Below, piece after piece: positions 8,929-18,398 of a stretch of 64,000 nt of DNA (position 1 is the first letter of the stretch; every line of letters starts with the position of its first letter). The position numbers were made by a program, and so were the translations under genes. Below the pieces are notes generated by a model. That model was not told the DNA's origin. It searched no databases and saw only the letters and a list, made by a program, of their open reading frames with translations. This DNA comes from Neptuniibacter marinus (lineage in GTDB: Bacteria > Pseudomonadota > Gammaproteobacteria > Pseudomonadales > Balneatricaceae). The stretch spans positions 1-64,000 of the forward strand of contig NZ_LUTR01000011.1 in NCBI RefSeq assembly GCF_001597725.1, given 5' to 3'.

Positions 8929-10353
8929 CTAACCCATTTTATACGCTGAGTCTAACGCGACCGCATTTTTTTCAGCTTCAATTGCTCTTTGCGCCGTAAT
9001 CACAGCCCTACTTACAAGCTCATGTTTTTGAGCAATATCGATATCATCAGGTATTCGCTGCCCATCAGTGACATAAGTCACGGGTAAGCGTTTTTCCACA
9101 ATTAGCGAGATCGCCTCGCCCAAACTACCTGACTCATCCATTTTGCTTAAGACACAACCATTCAACCCAAGGTTTTTATAAACATTAAAAGCTTGTTCAA
9201 CGACTCGGCGCTGACTACTACAAGAAACGACTAATAGTTTTTTTAATCGCAAAGTGACACTTTCAAGCATTTCCAGCTGCGCCTCGCTATGCGGCTCTTG
9301 CGCATTCAATCCCGCCGTATCAATCAGCACGAGGCGTTTATTCTTAAGAGAGTGTAGAACATCATCTAAGCTATTTGCTGCATCAACGACCCTGACGGGG
9401 ACATCCAAGATACGCCCAAATGTACGCAACTGTTCATGGGCTGCTATACGGAAGGTATCAGTTGTCACTAAGGCTAAGCTAGAACTGCCATATTTCAATA
9501 CATAGCGCGCCGCTAGCTTACCTATAGTGGTTGTTTTACCTACACCTGTAGGCCCTACAAATGCAACCATACCACCACGTTCAATAAAATCCTCGCCTAG
9601 TACAGGAATAGAATCCGATAAGCGAGACAACGCATTTTTCCATGCTTTATTAGGCGGCAGCCCCACCTCCATTGAACCTAAAAGATGGGCTGATAATTTT
9701 TCACTAACACCTAACATTTCCAACTTTCGCTGTAATGGGGGTTTTGAAAAACCAGAATTAACATTTGATCCTGATAAAGCCTGCTGACTTAATAGATTTT
9801 TGAGCTGCTCAATTTCATTCTGCATTGATCTAATTAAGCTACCTCCCCTCTCCTCTTCAGGCTGAGGGATTGATAGTTCTTCACGCAGATCAAGACCAAG
9901 ATCAGCATCATCAAGCACCGAACCTGTCATGAAGTTTCGGTGAGCGGCATCCGCTTTCTTCTTCTGCCTCTCTTTAAGTGAGGCTAAGATTGCGCGCAGC
10001 TCATCATCATCATTATCAAGCTGCCGGTTAACTTTGCCAGATGTGTCATAATTTTGACCACTCCCCATCTCAGCTTCAGCGATCTGCATTCGGGCCTTTT
10101 GCAATTCACTTGCCAGATCCCCTTTTTGACCATGAGTTAAGACGTCAATTTGGCTTTGCCGTTTTTGCTCTACTTTCTTCTTACGAGAAAACTCGTGTTG
10201 TGCCGCCTCATAATCATTTTCATGGGCAGCAACAACCTCAACACCACCCGCAACGCGATGGTTCGATACAATGACGGCATCAGGACCTATTTCATCCCGG
10301 ACCCTACGCATGGCCTGGCGCATATCTGGTGCGAAGTAACGTTTTACTTTCAT
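8929..10353 (-). CDS. flhF: FlhF: SRP-type GTPase setting the flagellar pole
   Basis: 474 residues. The N-terminal B domain (about 1-150) is charged and variable, then a helical N domain, then the NG GTPase domain with G1 VGPTGVGKTTT (about residue 268), DTFRIAAHEQL, G3 IDTAGL and G4 SKMDES. FlhF marks the pole for flagellar assembly. It follows flhA by 42 nt and precedes fleN by 10 nt, the standard order. Confidence 0.95.
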   Translation of the reverse strand: MKVKRYFAPDMRQAMRRVRDEIGPDAVIVSNHRVAGGVEVVAAHENDYEAAQHEFSRKKKVEQKRQSQIDVLTHGQKGDLASELQKARMQIAEAEMGSGQNYDTSGKVNRQLDNDDDELRAILASLKERQKKKADAAHRNFMTGSVLDDADLGLDLREELSIPQPEEERGGSLIRSMQNEIEQLKNLLSQQALSGSNVNSGFSKPPLQRKLEMLGVSEKLSAHLLGSMEVGLPPNKAWKNALSRLSDSIPVLGEDFIERGGMVAFVGPTGVGKTTTIGKLAARYVLKYGSSSLALVTTDTFRIAAHEQLRTFGRILDVPVRVVDAANSLDDVLHSLKNKRLVLIDTAGLNAQEPHSEAQLEMLESVTLRLKKLLVVSCSSQRRVVEQAFNVYKNLGLNGCVLSKMDESGSLGEAISLIVEKRLPVTYVTDGQRIPDDIDIAQKHELVSRAVITAQRAIEAEKNAVALDSAYKMG

Positions 10354-10395
10354 ATCAATTCCTTATCGGCCAAATAAGGCTCAGCTAAAATATAC

Positions 10396-12504
10396 TTAAC
10401 CATTAACTTCACCTCCCACCGTTGCAACGATAGTGACCTTTTTATTTTCAGGAATTTCCTGATAGGAGAGCACATGGATCTGATGCTCGCCATAACGAAC
10501 AAACTTGGACATTAACGGTCGAACAGGCGCTGCGACCAATAGCACTGAAGGACGCCCCATCATCTCTTGCTGTGTAGCTGTTTCAGACAAAGACGTTTGT
10601 AATCGCTCCGCCATACCCGGCTCCAAAACTAAACCGTTATCTTGCCCCTGCTGCACAGAATTCAACAATAGTTGCTCCAGCTGTGGAGCCAAAGTAATAA
10701 CAGGCAGCTCAGGTTCTGAACCATTAATATTCTGAACAATTAAACGAGCTAAGGAGATTCGGACTGCCGCTGTTAATCCGAGGGGATCTTGAGTACGGCT
10801 CACGGCATCAGCAAGAGATTCCGCAATCGTTCGAAAATCTTTTAAAGGGACCTGTTCCATTAGCAAGTTCTGCAATACCTTCAGCAACACACTGAAAGAG
10901 AGCTTTCCTGGGACCAATTCTTCCACTAACTTAGGTGAGGTTTTGGTCAACATATCCAGCAGCTGTTGCACCTCTTCATGCCCCAACAACTCATGCGCAT
11001 GCACTTGAAGCAATTGATTTAAATGTGTAGCTACGACCGTGGATGCATCAACTACCGTGTAACCTAGAGATTGCGCCTGCTCTTTTTGTGACTGTTCAAT
11101 CCAGATCGCGTCGAGACCAAAAGCAGGATCTTTTACTTCAACCCCCTGCAACTTACCAAAGACCTGACCGGGGTTTATCGCAAGTTCTCTATCTGGATAA
11201 ACTTCAGATTCCCCCACTACAACACCCATTAAGGTAATGCGATACGCACCGGGCAAAAGATCAAGATTATCTCGAATATGGACCGACGGGACTAAAAAAC
11301 CAAGATCTTGCGATAGCTTTTTACGAACACCCTTGATTCGGCTTAATAACTGACCTCCCTGCATCTTATCGACCATAGGAATTAAACGGTATCCCACCTC
11401 AAGGCCGATCATATCCACAGGCATCACATCATCCCAATCAAGGTCTTTCTTCTCTGCCTCATCCTCTTGCGGTAACTCTGCTTGTTCTTTTACCTGCTGC
11501 GCTTCCGCTAAAGCTTTCTTTTTCTCTTGCTGTATAACCCACCATGCTCCCCCGCCTGAAGCTGCAGCCAGTGACAAAAACGCCACATGGGGCATACCGG
11601 GGATTATCCCCATAATGGTCATAATCCCCGCAGAAACTGCAAGTGCCTTAGGCGAAGCAAACATCTGCGAGATAACCTGTTTACCCATATCATGGGAAAC
11701 ATTTTGTCGAGTTACCATGATCGCTGCCGCAGTAGACAATAACAGTGACGGGATCTGTGCAACCAAGCCATCACCAATGGTCAGCAGTGAATAGAAACGC
11801 ATAGCCGTTTCAAAATCAAGGTCATGCTGAAGCATCCCTATACCCAAACCGCCCAGCAAGTTGATCACTAGAATCAAAATACCCGCAACAGCATCGCCTC
11901 GAACAAACTTTGAGGCACCATCCATTGATCCGTAAAAATCTGCTTCTTGGGTCACATCTTGACGACGTGCGCGCGCTTCCTCTTGACCTATAAGACCTGC
12001 ATTCAAATCAGCATCGATCGCCATCTGCTTGCCGGGCATCGCATCCAATGTAAATCTCGCACTTACTTCTGATATACGCCCCGCACCTTTAGTCACTACA
12101 ACAAAGTTAATAATAATCAGAATAAGGAAGACAACAAAACCAACCACATAGTTACCGCCAACAACTACCTCACCAAAGGCTTCGATGACCTTACCGGCAG
12201 CATCACCACCCTCATGGCCAGCCAAGAGAACCACACGGGTTGACGCGACATTCAAAGAGAGGCGCATCAATGTTGCAATCAGAATAATGGTCGGAAAAAT
12301 AGCAAAATCGAGGGGGCGATCGGAGTAGACACAAACCAGCAGAACAACAATAGAAAGAGCAATATTAAACGTAAACAATACATCTAACAAAAAAGGCGGA
12401 ACGGGCAGTGTCACCATCGCCAAGATAACAAGCAGCAGCAAAGGCACACCTATATTGCCTTTACTTAATCCGCGAACATTATCGAGAATTACCGCTTTAT
12501 CCAC
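10396..12504 (-). CDS. flhA: FlhA: flagellar type III export gate protein
   Basis: 702 residues. Eight predicted membrane segments fill the first 330 residues, including the FHIPEP-type loop (SARFTLDAMPGKQMAIDADLN region). The C-terminal cytoplasmic domain (about 360-702) docks chaperone-substrate complexes such as FliS-FliC. The start is a GTG whose product begins MDKAVILDNVRG, matching family N-termini. A strong sigma-54 promoter lies about 130 bp upstream, next to the flhB stop, so flhA heads its own transcription unit (flhA-flhF-fleN-fliA onward). Confidence 0.96.
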   Translation of the reverse strand: MDKAVILDNVRGLSKGNIGVPLLLLVILAMVTLPVPPFLLDVLFTFNIALSIVVLLVCVYSDRPLDFAIFPTIILIATLMRLSLNVASTRVVLLAGHEGGDAAGKVIEAFGEVVVGGNYVVGFVVFLILIIINFVVVTKGAGRISEVSARFTLDAMPGKQMAIDADLNAGLIGQEEARARRQDVTQEADFYGSMDGASKFVRGDAVAGILILVINLLGGLGIGMLQHDLDFETAMRFYSLLTIGDGLVAQIPSLLLSTAAAIMVTRQNVSHDMGKQVISQMFASPKALAVSAGIMTIMGIIPGMPHVAFLSLAAASGGGAWWVIQQEKKKALAEAQQVKEQAELPQEDEAEKKDLDWDDVMPVDMIGLEVGYRLIPMVDKMQGGQLLSRIKGVRKKLSQDLGFLVPSVHIRDNLDLLPGAYRITLMGVVVGESEVYPDRELAINPGQVFGKLQGVEVKDPAFGLDAIWIEQSQKEQAQSLGYTVVDASTVVATHLNQLLQVHAHELLGHEEVQQLLDMLTKTSPKLVEELVPGKLSFSVLLKVLQNLLMEQVPLKDFRTIAESLADAVSRTQDPLGLTAAVRISLARLIVQNINGSEPELPVITLAPQLEQLLLNSVQQGQDNGLVLEPGMAERLQTSLSETATQQEMMGRPSVLLVAAPVRPLMSKFVRYGEHQIHVLSYQEIPENKKVTIVATVGGEVNG

Positions 12505-12517
12505 CCAAACCCCAAAC

Positions 12518-12605
12518 CGTCAAAAAAACATCATTTAAAAGTATCATTCGACCAACACAGCACATACTTACACAGACAAACAAAAAATACGCTGTTTTTT
12601 TGACG
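12518..12605. repeat. 12-bp perfect inverted repeat in the flhA leader
   Basis: CGTCAAAAAAAC (12518-12529) and its exact reverse complement (12594-12605), 64 bp apart, lie between the flhA sigma-54 promoter and the GTG start. Each arm holds a GTCA half-site like that in FleQ operators. The same arms could pair in the RNA leader. Confidence 0.75.
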
Positions 12606-12629
12606 AACAATCACACAATGGCAAGAAAA

Positions 12630-12645
12630 TGCAATTTTCGAGCCA
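12630..12645 (-). promoter_or_regulatory. Sigma-54 promoter of flhA
   Basis: Read on the minus strand: TGGCTCGAAAATTGCA, one mismatch to TGGCACG-N4-TTGCW, with GG and GC exactly 10 nt apart. It begins 1-2 nt after the flhB stop and leaves a leader of about 110 nt. In Pseudomonas, flhA is FleQ/sigma-54 dependent. Confidence 0.85.
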
Positions 12646-12646
12646 T

Positions 12647-13786
12647 TTATAGGTCATCTTTAAACTCATCAGGAATAGGCAACTCATCTACCTTAACCTC
12701 TGTAGGTCGCTCAGCTTGTCGACTTTTAAAACGCTTAAGCTGAAACACATAAGCCAGCACTTGAGCCACAGCCATATATAGCCCAGAAGGGATCTCATCA
12801 TTAATTTCAGTAGAGTTATAAATAGCACGCGCCAAGGGCGGAGCAGAGAGTATAGGTACATCATTGGCTTCAGCTATCTCCCTGATTTTGAGAGCAACAA
12901 AATCTACGCCTTTAGCCACCATAATCGGCGCATTACGATCATCGCCTTCATATTTAAGAGCGACGGCATAGTGGGTCGGGTTGGTAATGACAACATCAGC
13001 CTCAGGCACAGCACTCATCATCTGCCTTTGCGCTATTTCACGCTGCAACTGCCGAATACGCCCTTTAACTTCAGGCTTACCTTCCGTATTTTTTAACTCA
13101 TCTTTAACTTCTTGAAGGGTCATTTTCATTTTTTCTGTGTATTCATAGAGCTGATAAGGCACATCAACCATAGCCACCAAGATCAACACCGCGCTCAATG
13201 CCATAAAGACCCAGATAATGATCTCTAAGGCAGAGTCTATTGCCGGCCTAGGCTCGAACGTAGCCAAAGCCAAAAGATCTCCCCTTATATTCCACAGAAT
13301 AAGAATGGCAAACCCACCCACCAAAGAGAATTTCGCTATAGCTTTGAACAACTCGACTAAAGACTTCAGGGAAAACATGCGCTTAATACCCGCCAACGGG
13401 TCAATGCGACTACCTTTTGGCGCAATAGAATCAGCACTAAAGTTCCACCCGCCTAAAGCGATAGGGCCAACAATAGAGGCGATAAGAAGAGAGAAGAAGA
13501 CACCGGCTAAACCCAGCAATGCATCCCATACCGACAGATCAAAGTGGGCGAGCATTTTATTCGGATCAAAAACAGCCTGTCTATCAAGCACAAAATTACT
13601 CTCCATCATACCAAGCATATGCTCAGCAAGTTGAGAGCCAAAAATAATGACTGAGAAAACAGCGGCCATCAAAACCAAGGTTGTCGCAAGTTCCTTAGAT
13701 CGCGGAACATCGCCTTTTTCTCGGGCTTCACGTATTCGCTTGGGGGTGGGGTCTTCGGTTTTCTCTTGACCAGAATCTTCTGCCAT
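12647..13786 (-). CDS. flhB: FlhB: export switch protein of the flagellar secretion system
   Basis: 379 residues. Four membrane segments lie in the first 215 residues, then a cytoplasmic domain with the self-cleavage site NPTH (VVITNPTHYAVAL, about residue 268). Cleavage there switches export from hook to filament proteins under FliK control. The N-terminus (AEDSGQEKTEDPTPKR) is typical. It follows fliR by 9 nt and ends the fliL-fliR-flhB gene run. Confidence 0.96.
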   Translation of the reverse strand: MAEDSGQEKTEDPTPKRIREAREKGDVPRSKELATTLVLMAAVFSVIIFGSQLAEHMLGMMESNFVLDRQAVFDPNKMLAHFDLSVWDALLGLAGVFFSLLIASIVGPIALGGWNFSADSIAPKGSRIDPLAGIKRMFSLKSLVELFKAIAKFSLVGGFAILILWNIRGDLLALATFEPRPAIDSALEIIIWVFMALSAVLILVAMVDVPYQLYEYTEKMKMTLQEVKDELKNTEGKPEVKGRIRQLQREIAQRQMMSAVPEADVVITNPTHYAVALKYEGDDRNAPIMVAKGVDFVALKIREIAEANDVPILSAPPLARAIYNSTEINDEIPSGLYMAVAQVLAYVFQLKRFKSRQAERPTEVKVDELPIPDEFKDDL

Positions 13787-13795
13787 TAAACACCC

Positions 13796-14569
13796 TTAAA
13801 TAAACAGTTGCTCAATATAATCTAATACAAAACTAGAGATTCTCATATATTGATCAAGAAACCCTCCCAAATTCACCCAGTTAATAAATAACCCCAACAC
13901 CATAGTAAAAGGGAAGCCAACCGCCAAGATATTCAACTGAGGAGCAGCCCTAGACATGATACCAAACGCCATATTAACTACTAATAATGCAGTTACTGCA
14001 GGGAGCGCCATAAGCATTGCAGCAGAAAACATCCAGCTACCCGCCATAGCGACCCTCCAATAAGCATCACGATCTAAAGCTGAAAGGCTAACCGGTACAA
14101 CATCAAAGCTTCGCACAATAATCTCAATCATCACCAAATGACCATTGAGCGATATAAATATCATCATAATCAACGTTAGGTAAAATTGCCCCAACATAAC
14201 CACAGATATACCGTTAGAGGGATCCGTCATAGATGCGAAACCTAAACCCATCTGCATAGCGATAATCTGCCCGCCCAGCACAAAAACCTGGTAAAAAACC
14301 TGAAACAGAAATCCCAGCATTGCACCAACTAAAATCTGCTGACCGATAACAAGGTAGGTGTTAACACTCAAGCTATCAAGTGGAGGCATATCCGGCAACA
14401 AAGGCGCAACAACAATAGAGACAGCCAGAGCAAGCATTAACCGAACGCGGGCATTAATTAACTGACTACCCAGCAAAGGCACAGCCATAAAAAATGATGC
14501 GATACGAAAAAAGGGCATAAGGAAAGCAGAGATCCACTGTTCAACCTGTAGAACACTAAGTTCGAACAA
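13796..14569 (-). CDS. fliR: FliR: flagellar export gate protein
   Basis: 257 residues with about six hydrophobic segments and the family motif around LPFFRIA (here MPFFRIASFF, about residue 18). The start is a TTG 4 nt after the fliQ stop. It gives an N-terminus that aligns with other FliRs, and the next Met is inside the first membrane segment. With FliP and FliQ it forms the export pore. Confidence 0.94.
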   Translation of the reverse strand: MFELSVLQVEQWISAFLMPFFRIASFFMAVPLLGSQLINARVRLMLALAVSIVVAPLLPDMPPLDSLSVNTYLVIGQQILVGAMLGFLFQVFYQVFVLGGQIIAMQMGLGFASMTDPSNGISVVMLGQFYLTLIMMIFISLNGHLVMIEIIVRSFDVVPVSLSALDRDAYWRVAMAGSWMFSAAMLMALPAVTALLVVNMAFGIMSRAAPQLNILAVGFPFTMVLGLFINWVNLGGFLDQYMRISSFVLDYIEQLFI

Positions 14570-14573
14570 AGGG

Positions 14574-14843
14574 CTAACCTATAAGATATGGAATATTTTT
14601 GATCAATCCTGAAAAATGCTCCATCAAGGTATTCAGGATCCAAGGCCCCGCCCACATAATGACAAGAATCGTCATCAATAAGCGAGGAAGAAAACTCAAG
14701 GTCTGCTCGTTAATTTGTGTAGCAGCCTGAAAAGTGGAAACAATTAAACCAACAATCAAACTCGGCACAATAATCACCGAGACTAAAAGAACAATTAGCC
14801 AAAAAGCCTCACCAAATATACTAAGTACAACCTCTGGAGTCAT
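14574..14843 (-). CDS. fliQ: FliQ: flagellar export gate protein
   Basis: 89 residues, the usual length, with two membrane segments (about 15-35 and 50-75). The family signature runs from MTPEVV through VGLIVSTFQAATQINEQTL to FLPR. It lies between fliP (24 nt) and fliR (4 nt). Four FliQ copies surround the FliP5-FliR pore in the family. Confidence 0.95.
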   Translation of the reverse strand: MTPEVVLSIFGEAFWLIVLLVSVIIVPSLIVGLIVSTFQAATQINEQTLSFLPRLLMTILVIMWAGPWILNTLMEHFSGLIKNIPYLIG

Positions 14844-14867
14844 AGACGACGTCCCGATTCTACACTT

Positions 14868-15617
14868 TTAAATTCCAAAACTCGCCGCCAAAGTACCAAT
14901 GACCAGCGCCCAACCATCTATAAGAACAAATAACATTATCTTGAAAGGAAGGGAAATAATGACTGGCGACAACATCATCATACCCATCGCCATTAAGACA
15001 CTCGCCACTACAAGATCTATAACCAGAAAAGGAATAAACAACATGAACCCTATCTGAAAAGCCGTTTTCAACTCACTCGTAACAAACGCAGGCACCAGAA
15101 CAGTAAATGGAATCTCGTCCGCACTAGCAACCTCAGGGGTTGCTGATATCTTCATAAAAAGACCCAGATCACTCTCTCGTGTTTGCAGCATCATAAAGTC
15201 ACGAAAAGGAACACTCGCTTTCTGAAACGCTTCTAACATTGGCAGCTCCTCATTTGCATAAGGCTGCACAGCCTCAACATACACTTTATCCAGAACAGGC
15301 GTCATAATGAAAAGCGTAAGAAACATCGCCATACCTACCATAATTTGGTTCGATGGCGTTTGCTGTAACCCTAACGCTTGACGCAAGATGGAAAACACAA
15401 TAATGATTCGCGCAAATGAAGTCATCATGATGAACATAGCTGGCAAGAACGTCAGCATAGTCATCAACGCAAGCACTTGTAGTGTTACGCTATAGTTTGT
15501 TTCGCCGCCTTCACCTGTCGTCAATGTGAGTGCAGGTATACCAACATCTGCAGCTTCTACTGCAAATGCAGTCGATCCCAAAGCAACAAAGAGAAGTACT
15601 GAAAACAGTTTATTCAT
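14868..15617 (-). CDS. fliP: FliP: flagellar export gate protein
   Basis: 249 residues from the ATG at 15617, which has GGAGG 5 nt upstream and overlaps the fliO stop by 8 nt. A cleavable signal peptide (about 1-24) is followed by four membrane segments and the FliP signatures [29 protein letters not shown] and a C-terminal [20 protein letters not shown] region. It forms the pentameric core of the export pore. Confidence 0.95.
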   Translation of the reverse strand: MNKLFSVLLFVALGSTAFAVEAADVGIPALTLTTGEGGETNYSVTLQVLALMTMLTFLPAMFIMMTSFARIIIVFSILRQALGLQQTPSNQIMVGMAMFLTLFIMTPVLDKVYVEAVQPYANEELPMLEAFQKASVPFRDFMMLQTRESDLGLFMKISATPEVASADEIPFTVLVPAFVTSELKTAFQIGFMLFIPFLVIDLVVASVLMAMGMMMLSPVIISLPFKIMLFVLIDGWALVIGTLAASFGI

Positions 15618-16086
15618 CTCCACCTCCGCTCTTCTCTTCAGAAACTCCGCGCTGCTTCACAACCTCAGCTAAACGATTGGAAAAACTATCTGTTTTCTTA
15701 CTACTCGCGTTCTCGATCTCACCTTGATCAAATGCATGCAGACGGGACACTCGCCCAGGCGCAACACCTAACAATAAATGTTGCTGACCTACCTTAACTA
15801 AAACTGCTTTTTCACGTGCACTCAATGGCAAAACACCGACGACACGCATATCTTTTGTCATAGAAGATATGCCAGAGAAACGCTTTAATACCCAAGACAA
15901 GATAAATATGATTGCAACGACAACACACAAGCCTACCACAAGCTGAATCAAAGCCTCTCCAGAAAAAGGCTCCTTAAACACAGGAGGTATAGAACTGGGC
16001 ATAGAAGTATTTGCTGAGGATGCAGCATCCCCTGCAAAAACAGAGCTTGGCAGCATCAGGAGCGCTAAGAAAAGTATTGGCCGCAT
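15610..16086 (-). CDS. fliO: FliO: flagellar export apparatus assembly protein
   Basis: 158 residues: signal-like N-terminus, one membrane segment at about 48-66 ([22 protein letters not shown]), and a small cytoplasmic domain ([19 protein letters not shown]) typical of FliO. FliO helps FliP assemble. It lies 6 nt after fliN and overlaps fliP. Confidence 0.92.
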   Translation of the reverse strand: MRPILFLALLMLPSSVFAGDAASSANTSMPSSIPPVFKEPFSGEALIQLVVGLCVVVAIIFILSWVLKRFSGISSMTKDMRVVGVLPLSAREKAVLVKVGQQHLLLGVAPGRVSRLHAFDQGEIENASSKKTDSFSNRLAEVVKQRGVSEEKSGGGDE

Positions 16087-16092
16087 ATCCCG

Positions 16093-16533
16093 TTATTTCA
16101 GCCGTTTAATACGTTCTTGCGGACTAATAACATCTGTAAGCCTGATACCATAGCGATCATTCACTACGACAACCTCACCATGTGCAATTAGAGTCCCGTT
16201 AACCATCACATCTAATGGCTCACCAGCAACCCGATCAAGCTCGATAACAGAGCCCTGATTTAACTGCAATAAATTACTAATAGGTATATCTGTCTGACCT
16301 ACTTCCATTGATAAAGTCACAGGTATATCAAGGATGACATCTAATTTAGGATCAGATACGGGTGTCCCTTCATCCTGTAACTCATCAAGCTCAACCGATG
16401 TTCCAACAGCACCCGTTGCAGCTAACAACTCATCAGGATCAACCGCGCCGTCACCCTCATCAGTGACCTGTTCTTCCATTGCTGCCGCCCATTCATCAGC
16501 CAGTGCTTGCTGATCTTCAGTTTCATCACTCAT
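16093..16533 (-). CDS. fliN: FliN: flagellar switch (C-ring) protein
   Basis: 146 residues. An acidic N-terminal extension (about 1-60) includes ALADEWAAAMEEQ, the family's conserved N-terminal helix. The SpoA domain follows (LDVILDIPVTLSMEVGQT, LNQGSVIELDRVAGEPLDVMVNG, DRYGIRLTDV). It builds the base of the C-ring with FliM and binds FliH. It lies 32 nt after fliM. Confidence 0.95.
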   Translation of the reverse strand: MSDETEDQQALADEWAAAMEEQVTDEGDGAVDPDELLAATGAVGTSVELDELQDEGTPVSDPKLDVILDIPVTLSMEVGQTDIPISNLLQLNQGSVIELDRVAGEPLDVMVNGTLIAHGEVVVVNDRYGIRLTDVISPQERIKRLK

Positions 16534-16565
16534 CTATTTTGCTCTCTAATAATCTTATCTGCCGT

Positions 16566-17543
16566 TTATTTAGGGCGTACTATCTGATCAACAATTTTTA
16601 CAGCCAAGTTACCCCGAGCAACCCCCATAGTACAACGATATACAGGCACTTTGTTAGCCTTTAACTCAAACGAAGATGGCAACTCTATAGGTATTACATC
16701 ACCCGCCTCTAACTCCAGCACATCACGCAATGTCATATCCTGCTGCGCCACCACCATATCGAGCGGAAGCTGCGCCATCAAAATATCTCTCTGTAACGCG
16801 ATTTGCCAACGTTCATCTTTTTCATCTTCGTTATTCTGGAATCCAGATACGAGCAGATCTCTAATCGGCTCAAGCATAGAGTAAGGCATTGCCACATGAA
16901 ACTCACCGGCCCCACCTTCAAGATCGACCTGAAAAGTACTTACAACCACCACCTCAGTAGGATTGATAACATTAGCCATTGCAGGGTTCATCTCATGGCC
17001 TAAATGCTCAAAACTTAGCTCTTTAACGGGATGCCATGCCTCTTCCAGATCCAAAAAGAACTGCTCCAATGCTTTATGAATAAGGCGGGTTTCTGTGGGC
17101 GTAAACTCTCGCCCTTCTATTTTTGCGTGACGCCCATCTCCACCAAAAAAGTTATCTACCAGCTTAAAAACTAGCTTAGCATCCATAATAAAGAGGGCGG
17201 TACCACGAAGAGGGGAAACCCGTACAAGGTTCATACTGGTAGGAACATATAGCGTGTGAATATAATCGCCATATTTCATAACCTGTACACCACCAACAGT
17301 CACATCAGCAGAACGGCGCAGCAGGTTAAAAAGACTTAGTCGAGTATAACGCGCAAAACGCTCGTTAACCATTTCAAGCGTCGGCATTCTGCCGCGAACA
17401 ATACGTTCATGACTGGCTAGATCATAAGGACGGACTTCTCCGTCCTCAACTTCTATCTCTTCAGAAGTTTCAACATCACCATCGTCCACTCCATGTAAAA
17501 GAGCATCGATTTCATCTTGGGAAAGCAGGTCTTTGACTGACAT
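16566..17543 (-). CDS. fliM: FliM: flagellar switch protein that binds CheY-P
   Basis: 325 residues. The N-terminal CheY-P-binding peptide LLSQDEIDALLHG is at residues 6-18. The FliM middle domain follows (GRMPTLEMVNERFARYTRLS, GGDGRH, REFTPTETRLIHKAL), then a C-terminal SpoA domain. It lies 32 nt downstream of fliL and is co-transcribed with it. Confidence 0.96.
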   Translation of the reverse strand: MSVKDLLSQDEIDALLHGVDDGDVETSEEIEVEDGEVRPYDLASHERIVRGRMPTLEMVNERFARYTRLSLFNLLRRSADVTVGGVQVMKYGDYIHTLYVPTSMNLVRVSPLRGTALFIMDAKLVFKLVDNFFGGDGRHAKIEGREFTPTETRLIHKALEQFFLDLEEAWHPVKELSFEHLGHEMNPAMANVINPTEVVVVSTFQVDLEGGAGEFHVAMPYSMLEPIRDLLVSGFQNNEDEKDERWQIALQRDILMAQLPLDMVVAQQDMTLRDVLELEAGDVIPIELPSSFELKANKVPVYRCTMGVARGNLAVKIVDQIVRPK

Positions 17544-17575
17544 CTAGCAAGATTCCTCAACTAAATACAATCGCA

Positions 17576-18094
17576 TTACTGCATAACCATATTAGTAAAG
17601 AGAATAGTTTCAACACCGGGATTACCTATTTTTTCTTGCATAATCTCACGCACTAATTCAGTGGCATCATTTTGTAAAGATCGCTTACCTTCCAATGACT
17701 GTAAAACTCGGAAATTCTGTGCACTAAATAAGTTATTTAGCCTAGAAACAATCAAGGGCATATGAAGGGTTAACGCATCAGCAACTTTTTGATCACGAGT
17801 TTTCGCCTCTACATAAAGCTGCATATAATGCGAACGCTGATCGTCTGACTGGAGAGTAACTACAAACATCGGTTTACCCCCCATCGTTCTCACTTTAGTA
17901 TAAATCGCTTCAGCCTTAACCGGCTCCGCTGGCGCAGTCTCTTCTGCGGAATCATCTCCACCAATAAAAAGGAATGCCGCAGTAGCTCCACCACCACCGA
18001 TAATGAGGGCAAGTACAACGATAATAATTAATTTTAACTTAGACGATTTTTTTGGATCGTTTTCTTCTGTACTCGGTCCCTGTTCTTCAGCCAT
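17576..18094 (-). CDS. fliL: FliL: stator-associated basal body protein
   Basis: 172 residues. A short cytoplasmic N-terminus with charged residues, one membrane segment at about 22-45 (KLIIIVVLALIIGGGGATAAFLF), an acidic linker, and a periplasmic stomatin-like FliL domain (RSHYMQLYVEAKTRDQKV). It rings and supports the MotA/MotB-type stators. It heads fliLMNOPQR, but no convincing promoter is visible in the 304-bp gap upstream. Confidence 0.93.
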   Translation of the reverse strand: MAEEQGPSTEENDPKKSSKLKLIIIVVLALIIGGGGATAAFLFIGGDDSAEETAPAEPVKAEAIYTKVRTMGGKPMFVVTLQSDDQRSHYMQLYVEAKTRDQKVADALTLHMPLIVSRLNNLFSAQNFRVLQSLEGKRSLQNDATELVREIMQEKIGNPGVETILFTNMVMQ

Positions 18095-18398
18095 GTATAG
18101 ATCCTCAGCAACATCACGGCAAGTGCTTTAGATAGCCGCATTGTAAAAATAGAATTAAGCCTAATATAACACACTGATTTTAAGGCTGAAGATCAAGAAC
18201 CACAAAAACTACTGTTTTTATAGTAAACGTCGAACAAGAAGCCGAAGTGCCATTACAAGAAAAACGAAAATAAGCAGGTATATCAATCACCCAAAACCGA
18301 TCAGATGATAAACAACAAGCTAGTAGCCTAGTTTCAAAAAGCATTCTACGATAATTTACAGGTCGCCTAGCTATTCAATAATCATCAACGAAAGCGAT
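18095..18398. other. 304-bp gap between fliK and fliL: no gene seen
   Basis: No credible gene or clear terminator. A minus-strand TGGCAC has a perfect -24 look, but the -12 GC is missing at the required spacing. A weak AAAAAC-AGTA-GTTTTT inverted repeat is present. The gap may be a leader for fliL or a transcribed spacer after fliK. Confidence 0.5.

Noticed and set aside
18095-18398. Sigma-54 promoter TGGCAC upstream of fliL
   Set aside because: Perfect -24 half, but no GC at the fixed 10-nt spacing (TC instead).
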